Assembly: GCA_016930895.1 (NCBI GenBank)
Contig: JAFGFV010000091.1
Coordinates: 1 to 15,834, forward strand
Source of the DNA: Spirochaetales bacterium
GTDB taxonomy: Bacteria; Spirochaetota; Spirochaetia; SZUA-6; DRHE01
Length of the DNA stretch: 15,834 nt
Reading direction: 5' to 3'
A model generated the notes under the pieces. It did no database searches, was not told where the DNA came from, and was given only the letters and a program-made list of their open reading frames with translations. The position numbers were made by a program, and so were the translations under genes. Positions 1 through 6,588 of the stretch are shown here, one piece after another. The stretch's first letter is position 1; the number at the start of each line of letters is the position of its first letter.

Positions 1-242
1 CGTTCATGCCGTACGACAGCGCGATCTACGGCGTGCCGAACCTGATCGGGGACAATCTGACATTTGCGATCCTGGGCTACTTCGGTTGCGAGTTTTTCAC
101 GGCGCCGCGGCTGTCCATGTTCATCGACGCCGGGGGCGGCTACAAGAGCATGTTCGGCGACGACACCAACCCCTATGTAGTCGGCAGTGCCTGGCTTGGA
201 AGCGGCTTTGCCTTCCGGATGGGCCTGAGATTCTACCCGTAG
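1..242 (+). CDS. C-terminal part of a probable outer-membrane beta-barrel protein (5' truncated by window)
   Basis: The frame is open to the left edge (the first whole codon begins at base 3) and ends at TAG 240-242, so only about 79 C-terminal residues are visible. The ATG at base 6 is probably internal. The residues alternate hydrophobic/aromatic and small/polar in short runs separated by Gly/Asp-rich turns such as DAGGGY and GDDTNP. The protein ends in an amphipathic strand closing with GLRFYP. This pattern is typical of the last strands of a bacterial outer-membrane barrel, although the very last residue is Pro rather than the classical Phe. No specific family can be named from this fragment. 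The barrel reading is inference from composition and the C-terminal strand. Confidence 0.5.
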   Translation, partial: FMPYDSAIYGVPNLIGDNLTFAILGYFGCEFFTAPRLSMFIDAGGGYKSMFGDDTNPYVVGSAWLGSGFAFRMGLRFYP

Positions 243-259
243 AATCCCCGGAGGGTGGA

Positions 260-289
260 TTGCCCCGTACCGGCGCGGGTCAGTATCTT
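260..289 (+). promoter_or_regulatory. possible sigma-70 promoter upstream of the Mop remnant
   Basis: TTGCCC at 260-265 and TATCTT at 284-289 are separated by 18 bases, giving 4/6 matches to each consensus box. It lies between the outer-membrane protein stop and the Shine-Dalgarno of the truncated Mop gene. It could now drive the RNase D gene. This is sequence resemblance only. Confidence 0.3.
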
Positions 290-327
290 GGAGCGGGACT
301 GCAAATGCACGGCAGGAGGATAGGTGC

Positions 328-405
328 GTGAAAATCAGCGCTCGTAACGTTCTCAAGGGCAGGGTCAAGAAGGTCATCGACGGGGCGGTAAACACCGCGG
401 ACTGA
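328..405 (+). pseudogene. truncated Mop/TOBE molybdate-binding protein remnant (25 codons)
   Basis: A GTG at 328 is preceded at 8-base spacing by AGGAGG (314-319), a near-perfect ribosome binding site. It opens a 25-codon frame ending in TGA 403-405. The peptide reads MKISARNVLKGRVKK and then VIDGAVNTAD. This is the conserved N-terminal half of the Mop/TOBE domain (molybdopterin-type molybdate-binding protein, normally about 68-70 residues). In full-length members a VxLEL-type strand and a second half follow the AVNT/AVNAEV segment; both are absent here. Translating the next 30 bases in the other two forward frames does not restore the domain, so this looks like a 3' deletion, not a simple frameshift. 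The intact start signals suggest recent decay. The family identity is clear to me. Loss of function is inferred from length. Confidence 0.6.
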
Positions 406-429
406 TCGTTCCGACCATAGATCGGCAGG

Positions 430-1389
430 ATGGGTACGCAGGAGTTCCAGCTCATCGACACCCAGAAGGGTTACCGGAGACTGCTCGAACGCCTCCGGGA
501 GAGGCAGGTCCGGGAGATCGCCCTGGACTTGGAGGGGGAGTCGAACCTGCACGTCTACGGCGTGCACCTCTGCCTGGTCCAGGTATATGACGCGGAGGCC
601 TGTTACCTCGTCGACCCTCTTGGCCTCGAGGACCCCCGGGAAATCGCAGCGCTCACCGAGAACGTCGATCTCCTGAAGGTCATGTACGACCCCTCCAGTG
701 ATCTGAGCCTGCTCACCAACGCGCTGGGCACTACGGTCAAGAACATCTTCGATCTGAGCACGGCCGCCCAGGTCCTCGGGCATCGGGAGACTGGCCTGAG
801 CAAGGTCCTGGCCGCGGAGCTGGGCGTGGAGCCGGTCAACAAGAAGAAGTTCCAGAAGGCCAACTGGTGCCGGCGTCCCCTGGAACGGGAGCTCCTGGGC
901 TACGCGGCCAACGACGTGCTCCATCTTCTGGAGCTCAAGCGCGTGTTCCTGCGGCGGCTGCTGGAGAGGGACCTTCTGACCGAGTTTCTCGTGCAAAACT
1001 ACAAGGTCCAGCACCGGGACTATTTCATCGACCCGTCCACGCGCCACCTGCGGCTCAAGAACGCCGCACGGCTCAACCGGGTGCAGCAGGTCTATCTCAA
1101 GTACTTCTTTGCCGCTCGGGAGGCCCTGGCCCGGAAGCTCAACTGGCCGCCGCACAACGTGCTCGCCAACGAGCGGCTCTTGGAGATTGCCCAAGACCCG
1201 CCTACCGGCCGGTCCGCGTGGGAGGAACTGGGTCGCCACGGGTCCAGGCGGGTCGAGCTGGAGGGGTTTCCCGCTGCCCTGGCCGCTGCGGAGGCGGAGG
1301 TCGCGGCTGCGGGGAGGGAGTCCAGCGGCTCCCGGGCGCGCCGTCCGACACGGCGCCCGAGGCGTGGCCCGACCCGGGGGCCGGGCTGA
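430..1389 (+). CDS. rnd: RNase D-like 3'-5' exoribonuclease (DEDDy family with HRDC domain)
   Basis: A 319-residue protein. The N-terminal 190 residues carry a DEDDy exonuclease domain: ALDLEGE (about residue 33) supplies the DxE of Exo I, YDPSSDLSLL (about 86) the Exo II Asp, and YAANDVLHLL (about 158) the Exo III YxxxD. Residues about 200-270 (ARLNRVQQVYLK and what follows) fit an HRDC nucleic-acid-binding domain. The tail is Arg/Pro-rich and basic. RNase D trims tRNA and other structured RNA 3' ends with two metal ions in the cytoplasm; that role is known for the family and not shown here. At about 319 residues it is shorter than E. coli RNase D (about 375). The ATG at 430 matches where the domain begins, but its GGCAGG abuts the start codon, so the ribosome binding site is poor. 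It stands between the Mop remnant and the lspA promoter. Confidence 0.85.
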   Translation: MGTQEFQLIDTQKGYRRLLERLRERQVREIALDLEGESNLHVYGVHLCLVQVYDAEACYLVDPLGLEDPREIAALTENVDLLKVMYDPSSDLSLLTNALGTTVKNIFDLSTAAQVLGHRETGLSKVLAAELGVEPVNKKKFQKANWCRRPLERELLGYAANDVLHLLELKRVFLRRLLERDLLTEFLVQNYKVQHRDYFIDPSTRHLRLKNAARLNRVQQVYLKYFFAAREALARKLNWPPHNVLANERLLEIAQDPPTGRSAWEELGRHGSRRVELEGFPAALAAAEAEVAAAGRESSGSRARRPTRRPRRGPTRGPG

Positions 1390-1419
1390 TCCGCAGACCG
1401 GAGCACCGGGGGCCGGGCT
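1374..1419 (+). repeat. 14-bp direct repeat at the 3' end of the RNase D gene
   Basis: CCGGGGGCCGGGCT occurs at 1374-1387 and again at 1406-1419. The first copy spans the last codons of the RNase D gene. The second lies just beyond the stop and is followed by a pyrimidine-rich run. It may be a small tandem duplication or part of a 3'-end structure. No clear intrinsic terminator can be drawn. Confidence 0.4.
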
Positions 1420-1439
1420 TTCCTTTCTCTCCCGGGCGG

Positions 1440-1468
1440 TTGCCTGATCCCTCGCTCCCAGATACAAT
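1440..1468 (+). promoter_or_regulatory. sigma-70-type promoter for lspA
   Basis: TTGCCT (1440-1445) and TACAAT (1463-1468) are separated by exactly 17 bases, giving 4/6 and 5/6 consensus matches. Transcription would start near 1475, just ahead of the AAGGAGGG at 1482-1489. This is the best-spaced promoter-like sequence in the window, and it places the lspA start downstream of about 1475. Confidence 0.6.
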
Positions 1469-1481
1469 TTCCGAGACCTGC

Positions 1482-1499
1482 AAGGAGGGAATACCCATC
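1482..1499 (+). promoter_or_regulatory. strong ribosome binding site pointing to an ATC start codon for lspA
   Basis: AAGGAGG (1482-1488) is a full Shine-Dalgarno match. Eight bases later, in the lspA frame, is ATC at 1497-1499, where ATG would be expected. ATA at 1491 is also in frame but only 2 bases away. The next ordinary in-frame start is GTG 1548, which has no comparable ribosome binding site. Confidence 0.5.
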
Positions 1500-2063
1500 G
1501 AAGCCAAGAGTTCGCATGCGGCCGGCCCGAAGCCATCGGGCTCCTGGGTGAGCCGGGTCGGCTGGGTGCTGCTGGTGATCGCCCTGGTGGTCGGAGTAGA
1601 CCAGCTGAGCAAGCTGGTTGCCAGGCAGACCCTCGAGGGAAAGGGGACCATCCACGTGGTAGGCAACGTGCTGGTGCTGCGCTACGTGGAGAACGAGGGG
1701 GCATTCCTCAGTCTGGGCTCCCGGTGGCCCGCAGCGACGCGTTTTTGGGTCTTCACGGTGGCCACGGCTGCGGCCACCGCGGCGCTGGTCCTGTACCTGC
1801 TGTTCGCTAAAAACCTTGACCGCGTTCATCAGGGGGCCTTGGCGTGCATCGTGGGCGGGGGCATCGGGAACCTCATCGACCGGATCGCCTATCGGGGCTC
1901 GGTCATCGACTTCGCCAACCTCGGGATCGGGAGGCTGCGGACCGGCATCTTCAACGTCGCAGACCTGGCGGTCATGGTGGGAGCGGCCCTCCTGATCCTC
2001 GCCTCCTTCCGGAGGCAGCCGGGCACGGGGGTCGGAGAGGAGCCCAGGGAGGGAGGATCGTGA
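1497..2063 (+). CDS. lspA: lipoprotein signal peptidase (signal peptidase II)
   Basis: LspA is the inner-membrane aspartyl protease that removes signal peptides from diacylglyceryl-modified prolipoproteins. The visible motifs are VDQLSK in the first membrane segment, an Asn in the YVENEGAF region, GIGNLIDR, and the two catalytic-Asp motifs VIDF and FNVADLAV. Four hydrophobic segments are evident: LLVIALVVGV at the start, a middle pair either side of LLFAKNLDR, and AVMVGAALLILA near the end. Starting at ATC 1497 gives 188 residues; starting at GTG 1548 gives 171, close to the usual 160-170. The ATC start is favoured by the upstream ribosome binding site. The stop overlaps the next gene's GTG. 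Function is certain; the start is not. A lipoprotein substrate may be MsrA, encoded at 10209. Confidence 0.92.
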   Translation: MEAKSSHAAGPKPSGSWVSRVGWVLLVIALVVGVDQLSKLVARQTLEGKGTIHVVGNVLVLRYVENEGAFLSLGSRWPAATRFWVFTVATAAATAALVLYLLFAKNLDRVHQGALACIVGGGIGNLIDRIAYRGSVIDFANLGIGRLRTGIFNVADLAVMVGAALLILASFRRQPGTGVGEEPREGGS

Positions 2064-2521
2064 GACCGCTCAAGCTGGCGGCCGGCGTCCTGGCCCTGTG
2101 GCTGGGCGGCGCCGCGGTGCAGCCCCCGGGGTTGGCCGCTGACCCGGCGGCGCAGGTGGAGTTGGACGCCCTGATGCAGCGCTGGATCACGGCCCTCCTG
2201 AACGAAGACTTGGAAGGCATGCTCGAGTGCTACTGGCCCGACGCGGTGTCGATCAGCTACGACCCGGCCGGGTGGTCCGAGCTGCTGGAGGGCACGGAGG
2301 CGATTCGACGATCCCAGGAGGCGGTGTTCGCGGAGTACGATTATCCGTCCCTTGGGCTCGTGTACCCCGAGCCTGCCCGTTTTTTCCCGCAGACCGACAG
2401 CCTGGCCGTGTATGTCTACAACTGCATCGACTTCCGTTTCATCGACGTCTTTTACTTTGAGGAACGCTCCGGGGAGCTGCGGATCCGCCGCCACGTCCTG
2501 CTGGTGGACCCCCACGGCTGA
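2060..2521 (+). CDS. secreted NTF2-like (SnoaL-type fold) protein
   Basis: A 153-residue protein. GTG 2060 overlaps the lspA TGA by two bases, with GGAGG at 2052-2056 as ribosome binding site, so it is translationally coupled to lspA. Residues 1-25 form a signal peptide: Arg/Lys near the start, a hydrophobic LAAGVLALWLGG core, and a likely cut around LAA-DP. The mature part begins with the helix typical of NTF2-like proteins (LMQRWITALLNEDLEGMLECYWPDAV). A GTEAIRRSQ segment and alternating beta strands follow, ending HVLLVDPHG. These small cone folds bind ligands or catalyse varied reactions. No catalytic residue set identifies a reaction, so the function is unknown. Export to the periplasm is inferred from the signal peptide. 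Confidence 0.7.
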   Translation: MRPLKLAAGVLALWLGGAAVQPPGLAADPAAQVELDALMQRWITALLNEDLEGMLECYWPDAVSISYDPAGWSELLEGTEAIRRSQEAVFAEYDYPSLGLVYPEPARFFPQTDSLAVYVYNCIDFRFIDVFYFEERSGELRIRRHVLLVDPHG

Positions 2522-2527
2522 GCGGGA

Positions 2528-2556
2528 TTCCCGATCCGCCCGGAGCGTGATACAGT
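2528..2556 (+). promoter_or_regulatory. possible extended -10 promoter for the FHA gene
   Basis: TGATACAGT at 2548-2556 is an extended -10 (TGn then TACAGT). A weak TTCCCG lies 17 bases upstream at 2528-2533. The predicted transcription start is near 2563, just before the FHA ribosome binding site. Confidence 0.4.
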
Positions 2557-2574
2557 CGGCGTAAGGGGATGGGC

Positions 2575-2955
2575 ATGGAGAAGGCCAGCACGATCATCAA
2601 CCCGGAAGACGGCAAGATCCGCCCTGGCGGAGTGCTGGCCAACCGGGGGCTCCTGGTCGTGCTGTCCGAGAGCCAGTTCGGCAGCAGCTTCGTCCTGACC
2701 AAGGGGCGGAGCGTGATCGGGCGCAGCGGCAGCTGCGACATCGTTCTCGAGGACCCGCTGATCAGCCGGGAACACTGCGTGATCGAGTCCGACGGGGACG
2801 GGGGCTACTGGCTCGAAGACCTGGGTTCGAAGAACGCCACCGTGCTGAACCGCAAGGCGGTGTCCCGCCGGGCCGCTTTGTGTTACGGCGACAGGATCGT
2901 CGTGGGCGACACGGTCCTGCGCTTCTTCCTGGAGGAGCGGGTCGAGAGGAAATGA
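2575..2955 (+). CDS. FHA-domain phosphopeptide-binding protein
   Basis: A 126-residue protein that is essentially a lone FHA domain. The phosphothreonine-binding landmarks are present: Arg50 in IGRSGSC, Ser64 and His67 in ISREHC, and the SKNATVLN segment that contacts the peptide backbone. FHA domains recognise phosphothreonine on partner proteins in signalling, secretion or division. No kinase of the Ser/Thr type is encoded in this window, so the partner is unknown. ATG 2569 is also possible, but TAAGGGG (2562-2568) is better spaced for ATG 2575. Residues 1-25 are a short polar tail. The downstream gene is unrecognised, so context does not settle the role. Confidence 0.85.
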   Translation: MEKASTIINPEDGKIRPGGVLANRGLLVVLSESQFGSSFVLTKGRSVIGRSGSCDIVLEDPLISREHCVIESDGDGGYWLEDLGSKNATVLNRKAVSRRAALCYGDRIVVGDTVLRFFLEERVERK

Positions 2956-3008
2956 CCGCCCATGCTTCGTGAACGCTTCCGCAGCCGCCGCAAGGGACGG
3001 CACGCCCC

Positions 3009-3470
3009 GTGTCCATGGGTCCCCTGTTCGCCGGCATAGCGGCCGCTGCGGCCGCTGTCGATGCCCTCTCGGGGCTGATTCGGCGATCCAAGGGCAGGCG
3101 CCGGGCCCTGCTGCTGGAGCTGCGCGGCAACCTGAGCCTCCTGCACGAGTTCCTGAAGAGCGACTTGGACCCGAAACAGACGGTGAAGCAGCTGGAGATG
3201 GAGAGCTTTCGCTCGCTCTGGGGCTCCAACTTCAGCTTCGCGGCGCTCGAGCGCCGCAAGGTGAGCAAGGCCTGCGCCGCAGGGGCCGCCTCCCTCGAGC
3301 GTTACGTGGGCTGGCGCACGGAGCGGGTGTTCGAAACCCTGTACGCCAGGATCGCTCATCTCAAGAAGCTCGCGGCGATCGGCCATGACCCGGCGAGAGT
3401 GGACCTGCGTCGCCGGCTTCAGAACCTTTTCCTGCTCCTGCTGCTCATCGTGCGCCACCTCGAGGCCTGA
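3009..3470 (+). CDS. hypothetical alpha-helical protein with N-terminal hydrophobic segment
   Basis: About 153 residues. I do not recognise a family. A hydrophobic Ala-rich stretch at about residues 6-25 (LFAGIAAAAAAVDALSGLI) could be a membrane anchor. It is followed by a basic RRSKGRRR turn and then long amphipathic helices with many Leu, Arg and Glu residues. The C-terminus is another hydrophobic helix (LQNLFLLLLLIVRHL). The start is uncertain: GTG 3009 and ATG 3015 are both possible, with AAGGGA at 2993-2998 as a modest ribosome binding site. Codon use matches the neighbours and the frame is long and uninterrupted, so it is probably real. It sits between the FHA and VIT1-like genes, all in the same direction. 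Confidence 0.55.
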   Translation: MSMGPLFAGIAAAAAAVDALSGLIRRSKGRRRALLLELRGNLSLLHEFLKSDLDPKQTVKQLEMESFRSLWGSNFSFAALERRKVSKACAAGAASLERYVGWRTERVFETLYARIAHLKKLAAIGHDPARVDLRRRLQNLFLLLLLIVRHLEA

Positions 3471-3506
3471 GCAAAGGGGAGGAGCGGGATCAATGGAGGT
3501 AGCTTG

Positions 3507-4301
3507 ATGCTGTCGAGAAGCCTGGACAAGGCCCGGGAGGCCTACAAGAACCGCAGCGTGGAGCACAGCCGCCGGGCCCACGATCAGTCCCGGGCAGAAG
3601 CAACGGAGGAGCACCGCCAGGAGCAGGGGCGCTACGTCAAGAGCCTGATCTACGGGGGCCTGGACGGGATCATCACCACTTTTGCGGTGGTCGCCGGGGT
3701 GGCGGGGGCGTCGCTCTCCGTGGCCGTGGTCCTGATACTCGGCCTGGCCAACCTGATCGCCGACGGGCTGTCCATGGCCATCGGCGACTATCTGAGCACC
3801 AAGGCGGAGAACGAGTACGCCCGGGCCGAGCGGGAACGGGAGCGCTGGGAGGTCGAGCACTACCCGGAAGGCGAGCGCCGGGAGATGGTGGAGCTGTACA
3901 TGGACAAGGGCATCGAGCGCCAGGACGCCGAGACCGTGACCGGGATCCTCTCCAAGCACCCGGAGGCCTGGGTGTCCATCATGATGGTCGAGGAGCTGGG
4001 GATCGTGGAGAGCGAGGAATCCCCCCTGCACAACGCCCTGGTGACCTTCGTCTCCTTCGGGGTTCTCGGCTTCGTGCCCCTTCTGGCGTACGTGTTCCTT
4101 CGCTTCGCTCCCGCCCTGCAGGGTCAGACCTTCTGGATGTCCGCTGTGCTGACCGGGTTGACCCTCTTTAGCCTGGGGGCGCTCAAAGTCCGGATCACGG
4201 CCCGGAACTGGTTCACGTCGGGACTGGAGATGCTCCTGGTCGGCGGCCTGGCGGCCGCGGCCGCGTACGGAATCGGCCGCGCCCTGGCCGGCCTGGCATG
4301 A
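3507..4301 (+). CDS. VIT1/CCC1-family iron or manganese transporter
   Basis: A 264-residue membrane protein. After a polar N-terminal region of about 50 residues comes GGLDGIITTFAVVAGVAGA, the signature first membrane segment of the VIT1/CCC1 family. Next are GLANLIADGLSMAIGDYLS, a charged cytosolic domain (AENEYARAERERERWEVEHYP is within it) rich in Glu as in the metal-binding domain of VIT1, and three more membrane segments. Plant and yeast members move Fe2+ or Mn2+ into the vacuole; bacterial members are thought to export or sequester these metals. ATG 3507 is chosen because GGAGGT (3495-3500) is 6 bases away. TTG 3504 is in frame but too close. The stop overlaps the following start as ATGA. 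Confidence 0.85.
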   Translation: MLSRSLDKAREAYKNRSVEHSRRAHDQSRAEATEEHRQEQGRYVKSLIYGGLDGIITTFAVVAGVAGASLSVAVVLILGLANLIADGLSMAIGDYLSTKAENEYARAERERERWEVEHYPEGERREMVELYMDKGIERQDAETVTGILSKHPEAWVSIMMVEELGIVESEESPLHNALVTFVSFGVLGFVPLLAYVFLRFAPALQGQTFWMSAVLTGLTLFSLGALKVRITARNWFTSGLEMLLVGGLAAAAAYGIGRALAGLA

Positions 4302-4726
4302 GCGGGGGCGAGGCGGTCGCTGGGAGAACGCCGGCGATGGAGCCGGTCATCCTGACACCGATTGGGATCATTCGTTCGCCCTTCGCCGAGCCGCGCGGCA
4401 CGCCGATCCGGGCTGCCGGCGTGCGGCGGGCTGCGGCCGTTGGAGGCGCGGGCGTCGCCGGCCGGGGCGAAGGCTGCGTCGAGATCTTCCCGCAGTACCG
4501 GCGGGGGCTGGAGGACCTCGACGAGTTCTCCCACGTGATCCTGATCTGTCATTGCCACCGCACCCGGGGCTGGGCCCCGCGGGTCAAGCCCTACGTCCCG
4601 CACTTCGACAGCTTCCAGGCTGACCGGATCGGCTGGCTGGAGGGCCGGGTCGGGAACACGGAGCGGACCCGGGACGACGGGCGCTTCCACGGCCTTACCC
4701 GGGGCCGACCGACGGGAGCGGGATAA
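4298..4726 (+). CDS. TrmO/TsaA-like (UPF0066) protein with large internal deletion, probably non-functional
   Basis: TrmO-family proteins are SAM-dependent enzymes that methylate t6A37 of tRNA. The N-terminal half is recognisable: LTPIGIIRSPFAEP, then EIFPQYRRGLEDLDEFSHVIL and HRTRGW. The C-terminal end is also recognisable: VKPYVPHFDSF and IGWLEGR. In normal members about 60 residues lie between RGW and KPYVP, including GVFATRSPxRPNPIG and the LDxLDGTPVLDI strand. Here RGW is followed directly by APRVKPYVP (4571-4589), so the SAM-binding core is absent while the frame stays open. The protein is 142 residues if started at ATG 4298, or 129 from ATG 4337. This is most likely a decaying gene held in frame between two coupled neighbours. 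Confidence 0.65.
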   Translation: MSGGEAVAGRTPAMEPVILTPIGIIRSPFAEPRGTPIRAAGVRRAAAVGGAGVAGRGEGCVEIFPQYRRGLEDLDEFSHVILICHCHRTRGWAPRVKPYVPHFDSFQADRIGWLEGRVGNTERTRDDGRFHGLTRGRPTGAG

Positions 4727-4729
4727 CCC

Positions 4730-5374
4730 GTGGACACTCCCTCCGAGCTGCTGCTGTCCGGCCTGGTCATGGGTTTGGCTGCCGGACTGTCTCCGGGCCC
4801 GCTCCTGGCCCTGGTGATCGGCGAGACGATCCGCCACGACCGGCGCATGGGGATCCGGGTGGCCCTGGCCCCCCTGATCACCGACGTCCCCGCCGTGGCG
4901 CTGTCGCTGCTCGTGTTCTCCCGGCTGGCGGCGTACCGGAGCGTCCTGGGGGCAGTCTCCCTGGCCGGGGCGGGTTTCATCGGCTACCTGGCGTGGGAGA
5001 GCCTCCGCAGCCGCGGCCTGGATGCGGAGAGGATCCCCGAGCGGCCCCGTTCCTTTCGAAAAGGCCTGGTCACGAACGCTCTGAGCCCCCACCCGTACCT
5101 GTTTTGGATCACCGTGGGGGCGCCGGTGGTGATCCGGGCGGGCCAGTCGAGCCTGGCGGCGGCGGGTCTGTACATCCTGGGGTTCTACCTGCTGCTGGTC
5201 GGGTCGAAGATCACCGTCGCCCTCGTGGTGGACCGCTCCAAGGCCTGGATCCGGGGAAGGGCCTACCTCTGGATCCTCCGGGGGTTGGGGGTGGTCCTGG
5301 CCGTCTTCGCCGTGCTGTTCCTTCGGGACGGTCTGCGCCTGCTCGGGGTCCTGGGAGGAGGATCGGGGTCATGA
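4730..5374 (+). CDS. LysE/RhtB-family exporter
   Basis: A 214-residue polytopic inner-membrane protein with about six hydrophobic segments. The family's first-helix motif is clear: MGLAAGLSPGPLLALVIGETI, with the SPGP loop. Then come RMGIRVALAPLITDVPAVALS and the NALSPHPYLFWITVG motif, the LysE-family NPxxxFF region variant. Members export amino acids or related small metabolites by proton exchange. The substrate cannot be told from sequence. GTG 4730 is 3 bases after the TrmO-like stop. The stop overlaps the kinase ATG (ATGA at 5371-5374), implying coupling with the sensor kinase downstream. Confidence 0.85.
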   Translation: MDTPSELLLSGLVMGLAAGLSPGPLLALVIGETIRHDRRMGIRVALAPLITDVPAVALSLLVFSRLAAYRSVLGAVSLAGAGFIGYLAWESLRSRGLDAERIPERPRSFRKGLVTNALSPHPYLFWITVGAPVVIRAGQSSLAAAGLYILGFYLLLVGSKITVALVVDRSKAWIRGRAYLWILRGLGVVLAVFAVLFLRDGLRLLGVLGGGSGS

Positions 5375-6555
5375 GCGGACCGCAGCACGGAGACCGCGCC
5401 CGCGTGAGCTCGAGCGAGCCGGCCACCCATTTCGCCCCGCCTCACCGTGTCAGCCTCGCCAAAGCCAGGGAGCAGTCCATGGCCGTCGGCCGGGACCTCG
5501 GGCTGCGCCGGTTGGCCTCGTCGCTGCCGGATTTGCTGGCCGTGCTCAACCCCGAGCGGCAGGTGGTGTTCGCCAACGAGCAGCTCCTGCGGCTTCTGGG
5601 GGATCGTTCCCTCGACTCGGTCTGCGGCGAGCGCCCCGGGGAGCTCCTGGGCTGCATTCACGCGGGCGAGGGCCCAGCGGGCTGCGGCACCTCCCGCAGC
5701 TGTCGGCACTGCGGAGCCGCCCGGGCCATCCTGGAAACCCAGAGCACGGGAAAGCCGAGCTCCGAGGAATGCATGCTGAGGGGCGGCCAGGGGGCGGCGG
5801 CCCGGGCGTACACCTTCCAGGTTACGACCAGCCCGCTGGAGATTGGCCGGGACAACTACGTCCTGGTGTGCTTTCGCGACATCGCAGCCGAGAAGCATCG
5901 GCAGGCCCTGCAGCGGGTGTTCTTCCATGACCTGCTGAACACCGTTTCCGGGCTCAAGGTCCATCTGGATCTGCTGAAGCGCCAGGCGGAGGGGGAGAGC
6001 TGCCGCGCGGCGGTGGGGCGCCTGGAGCGGATCGCTGAGCAGCTGGCGGAAGAGATCCGCAGCCAGAGGCTCATGGTCCAGGCCGAGGCCCACACCCTGG
6101 AGGTGCAGAAGGACCTGCTCTCCTCGCGGGATCTGGGGGAGGAGCTCGTGGAGGCTTTCGGGGCCGCGGAACGCCCGGGCTCTGCGGCCCTGGAGCTGGC
6201 TCCTTTCTACGAATCGATCTCCTTCATCTCCGACGAGGCCATCCTGCGGCGGGTGCTCACGAACCTGATCAAGAACGCCCTGGAGGCTTCCGAGGCGGGA
6301 CAGACCGTCACCCTGGGCTGCCGAAACCAGGAAGGGGGCCTGGCCTTCCAGGTGCACAATCCGGGGCACATGAGGCCCGCGGCTCAGGAGCAGGTCTTTC
6401 AGCGCTTCTTCACCACCAAGGGCCCCGGCAGGGGACTGGGCACCTACGGGGTCAAGCTGCTCACCGAGGGCTACCTGGACGGGCGGGTCTCCTTCGAGTC
6501 CAGTCCGGAGCGGGGCACCACCTTCACGGTGCAGCTGCCCCGCGGCGGACTGTAG
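5371..6555 (+). CDS. PAS-domain sensor histidine kinase with conserved cysteine cluster
   Basis: A 394-residue soluble kinase with no membrane segment visible. Residues about 45-170 form a PAS domain with an inserted cluster: Cys95, His97, Cys105, Cys111, His113 and Cys114, within GCIHAGEGPAGCGTSRSC and the adjoining RHCG. This is suited to binding a metal, heme or Fe-S centre or to thiol redox sensing; that is inference. The phospho-acceptor is His186 in FFHDLLN, a divergent H-box. The HATPase domain shows the N box NLIKNALEAS, the G1-like VHNPGHM, and F/G2 boxes FFTTKGPGRGLGTYG. It is closest to nitrogen-regulation-type kinases. No response regulator is adjacent, so the partner is elsewhere. 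It is coupled to the LysE gene by an ATGA overlap. Confidence 0.88.
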   Translation: MSGPQHGDRARVSSSEPATHFAPPHRVSLAKAREQSMAVGRDLGLRRLASSLPDLLAVLNPERQVVFANEQLLRLLGDRSLDSVCGERPGELLGCIHAGEGPAGCGTSRSCRHCGAARAILETQSTGKPSSEECMLRGGQGAAARAYTFQVTTSPLEIGRDNYVLVCFRDIAAEKHRQALQRVFFHDLLNTVSGLKVHLDLLKRQAEGESCRAAVGRLERIAEQLAEEIRSQRLMVQAEAHTLEVQKDLLSSRDLGEELVEAFGAAERPGSAALELAPFYESISFISDEAILRRVLTNLIKNALEASEAGQTVTLGCRNQEGGLAFQVHNPGHMRPAAQEQVFQRFFTTKGPGRGLGTYGVKLLTEGYLDGRVSFESSPERGTTFTVQLPRGGL

Positions 6556-6588
6556 GCGCCAGGCTGGGAGAGCGGGAGGCTTCGAGGG

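Noticed and set aside
400..429. TGA at 403-405 in the Mop remnant as a second selenocysteine codon
   Set aside because: The family has no Cys or Sec at that position, the frame hits TAG four codons later, and no SECIS-like hairpin is visible.
1406..1440. Intrinsic terminator after the RNase D gene
   Set aside because: The G/C-rich run lacks a clean stem with a U-tract; only a 14-bp direct repeat is convincing.
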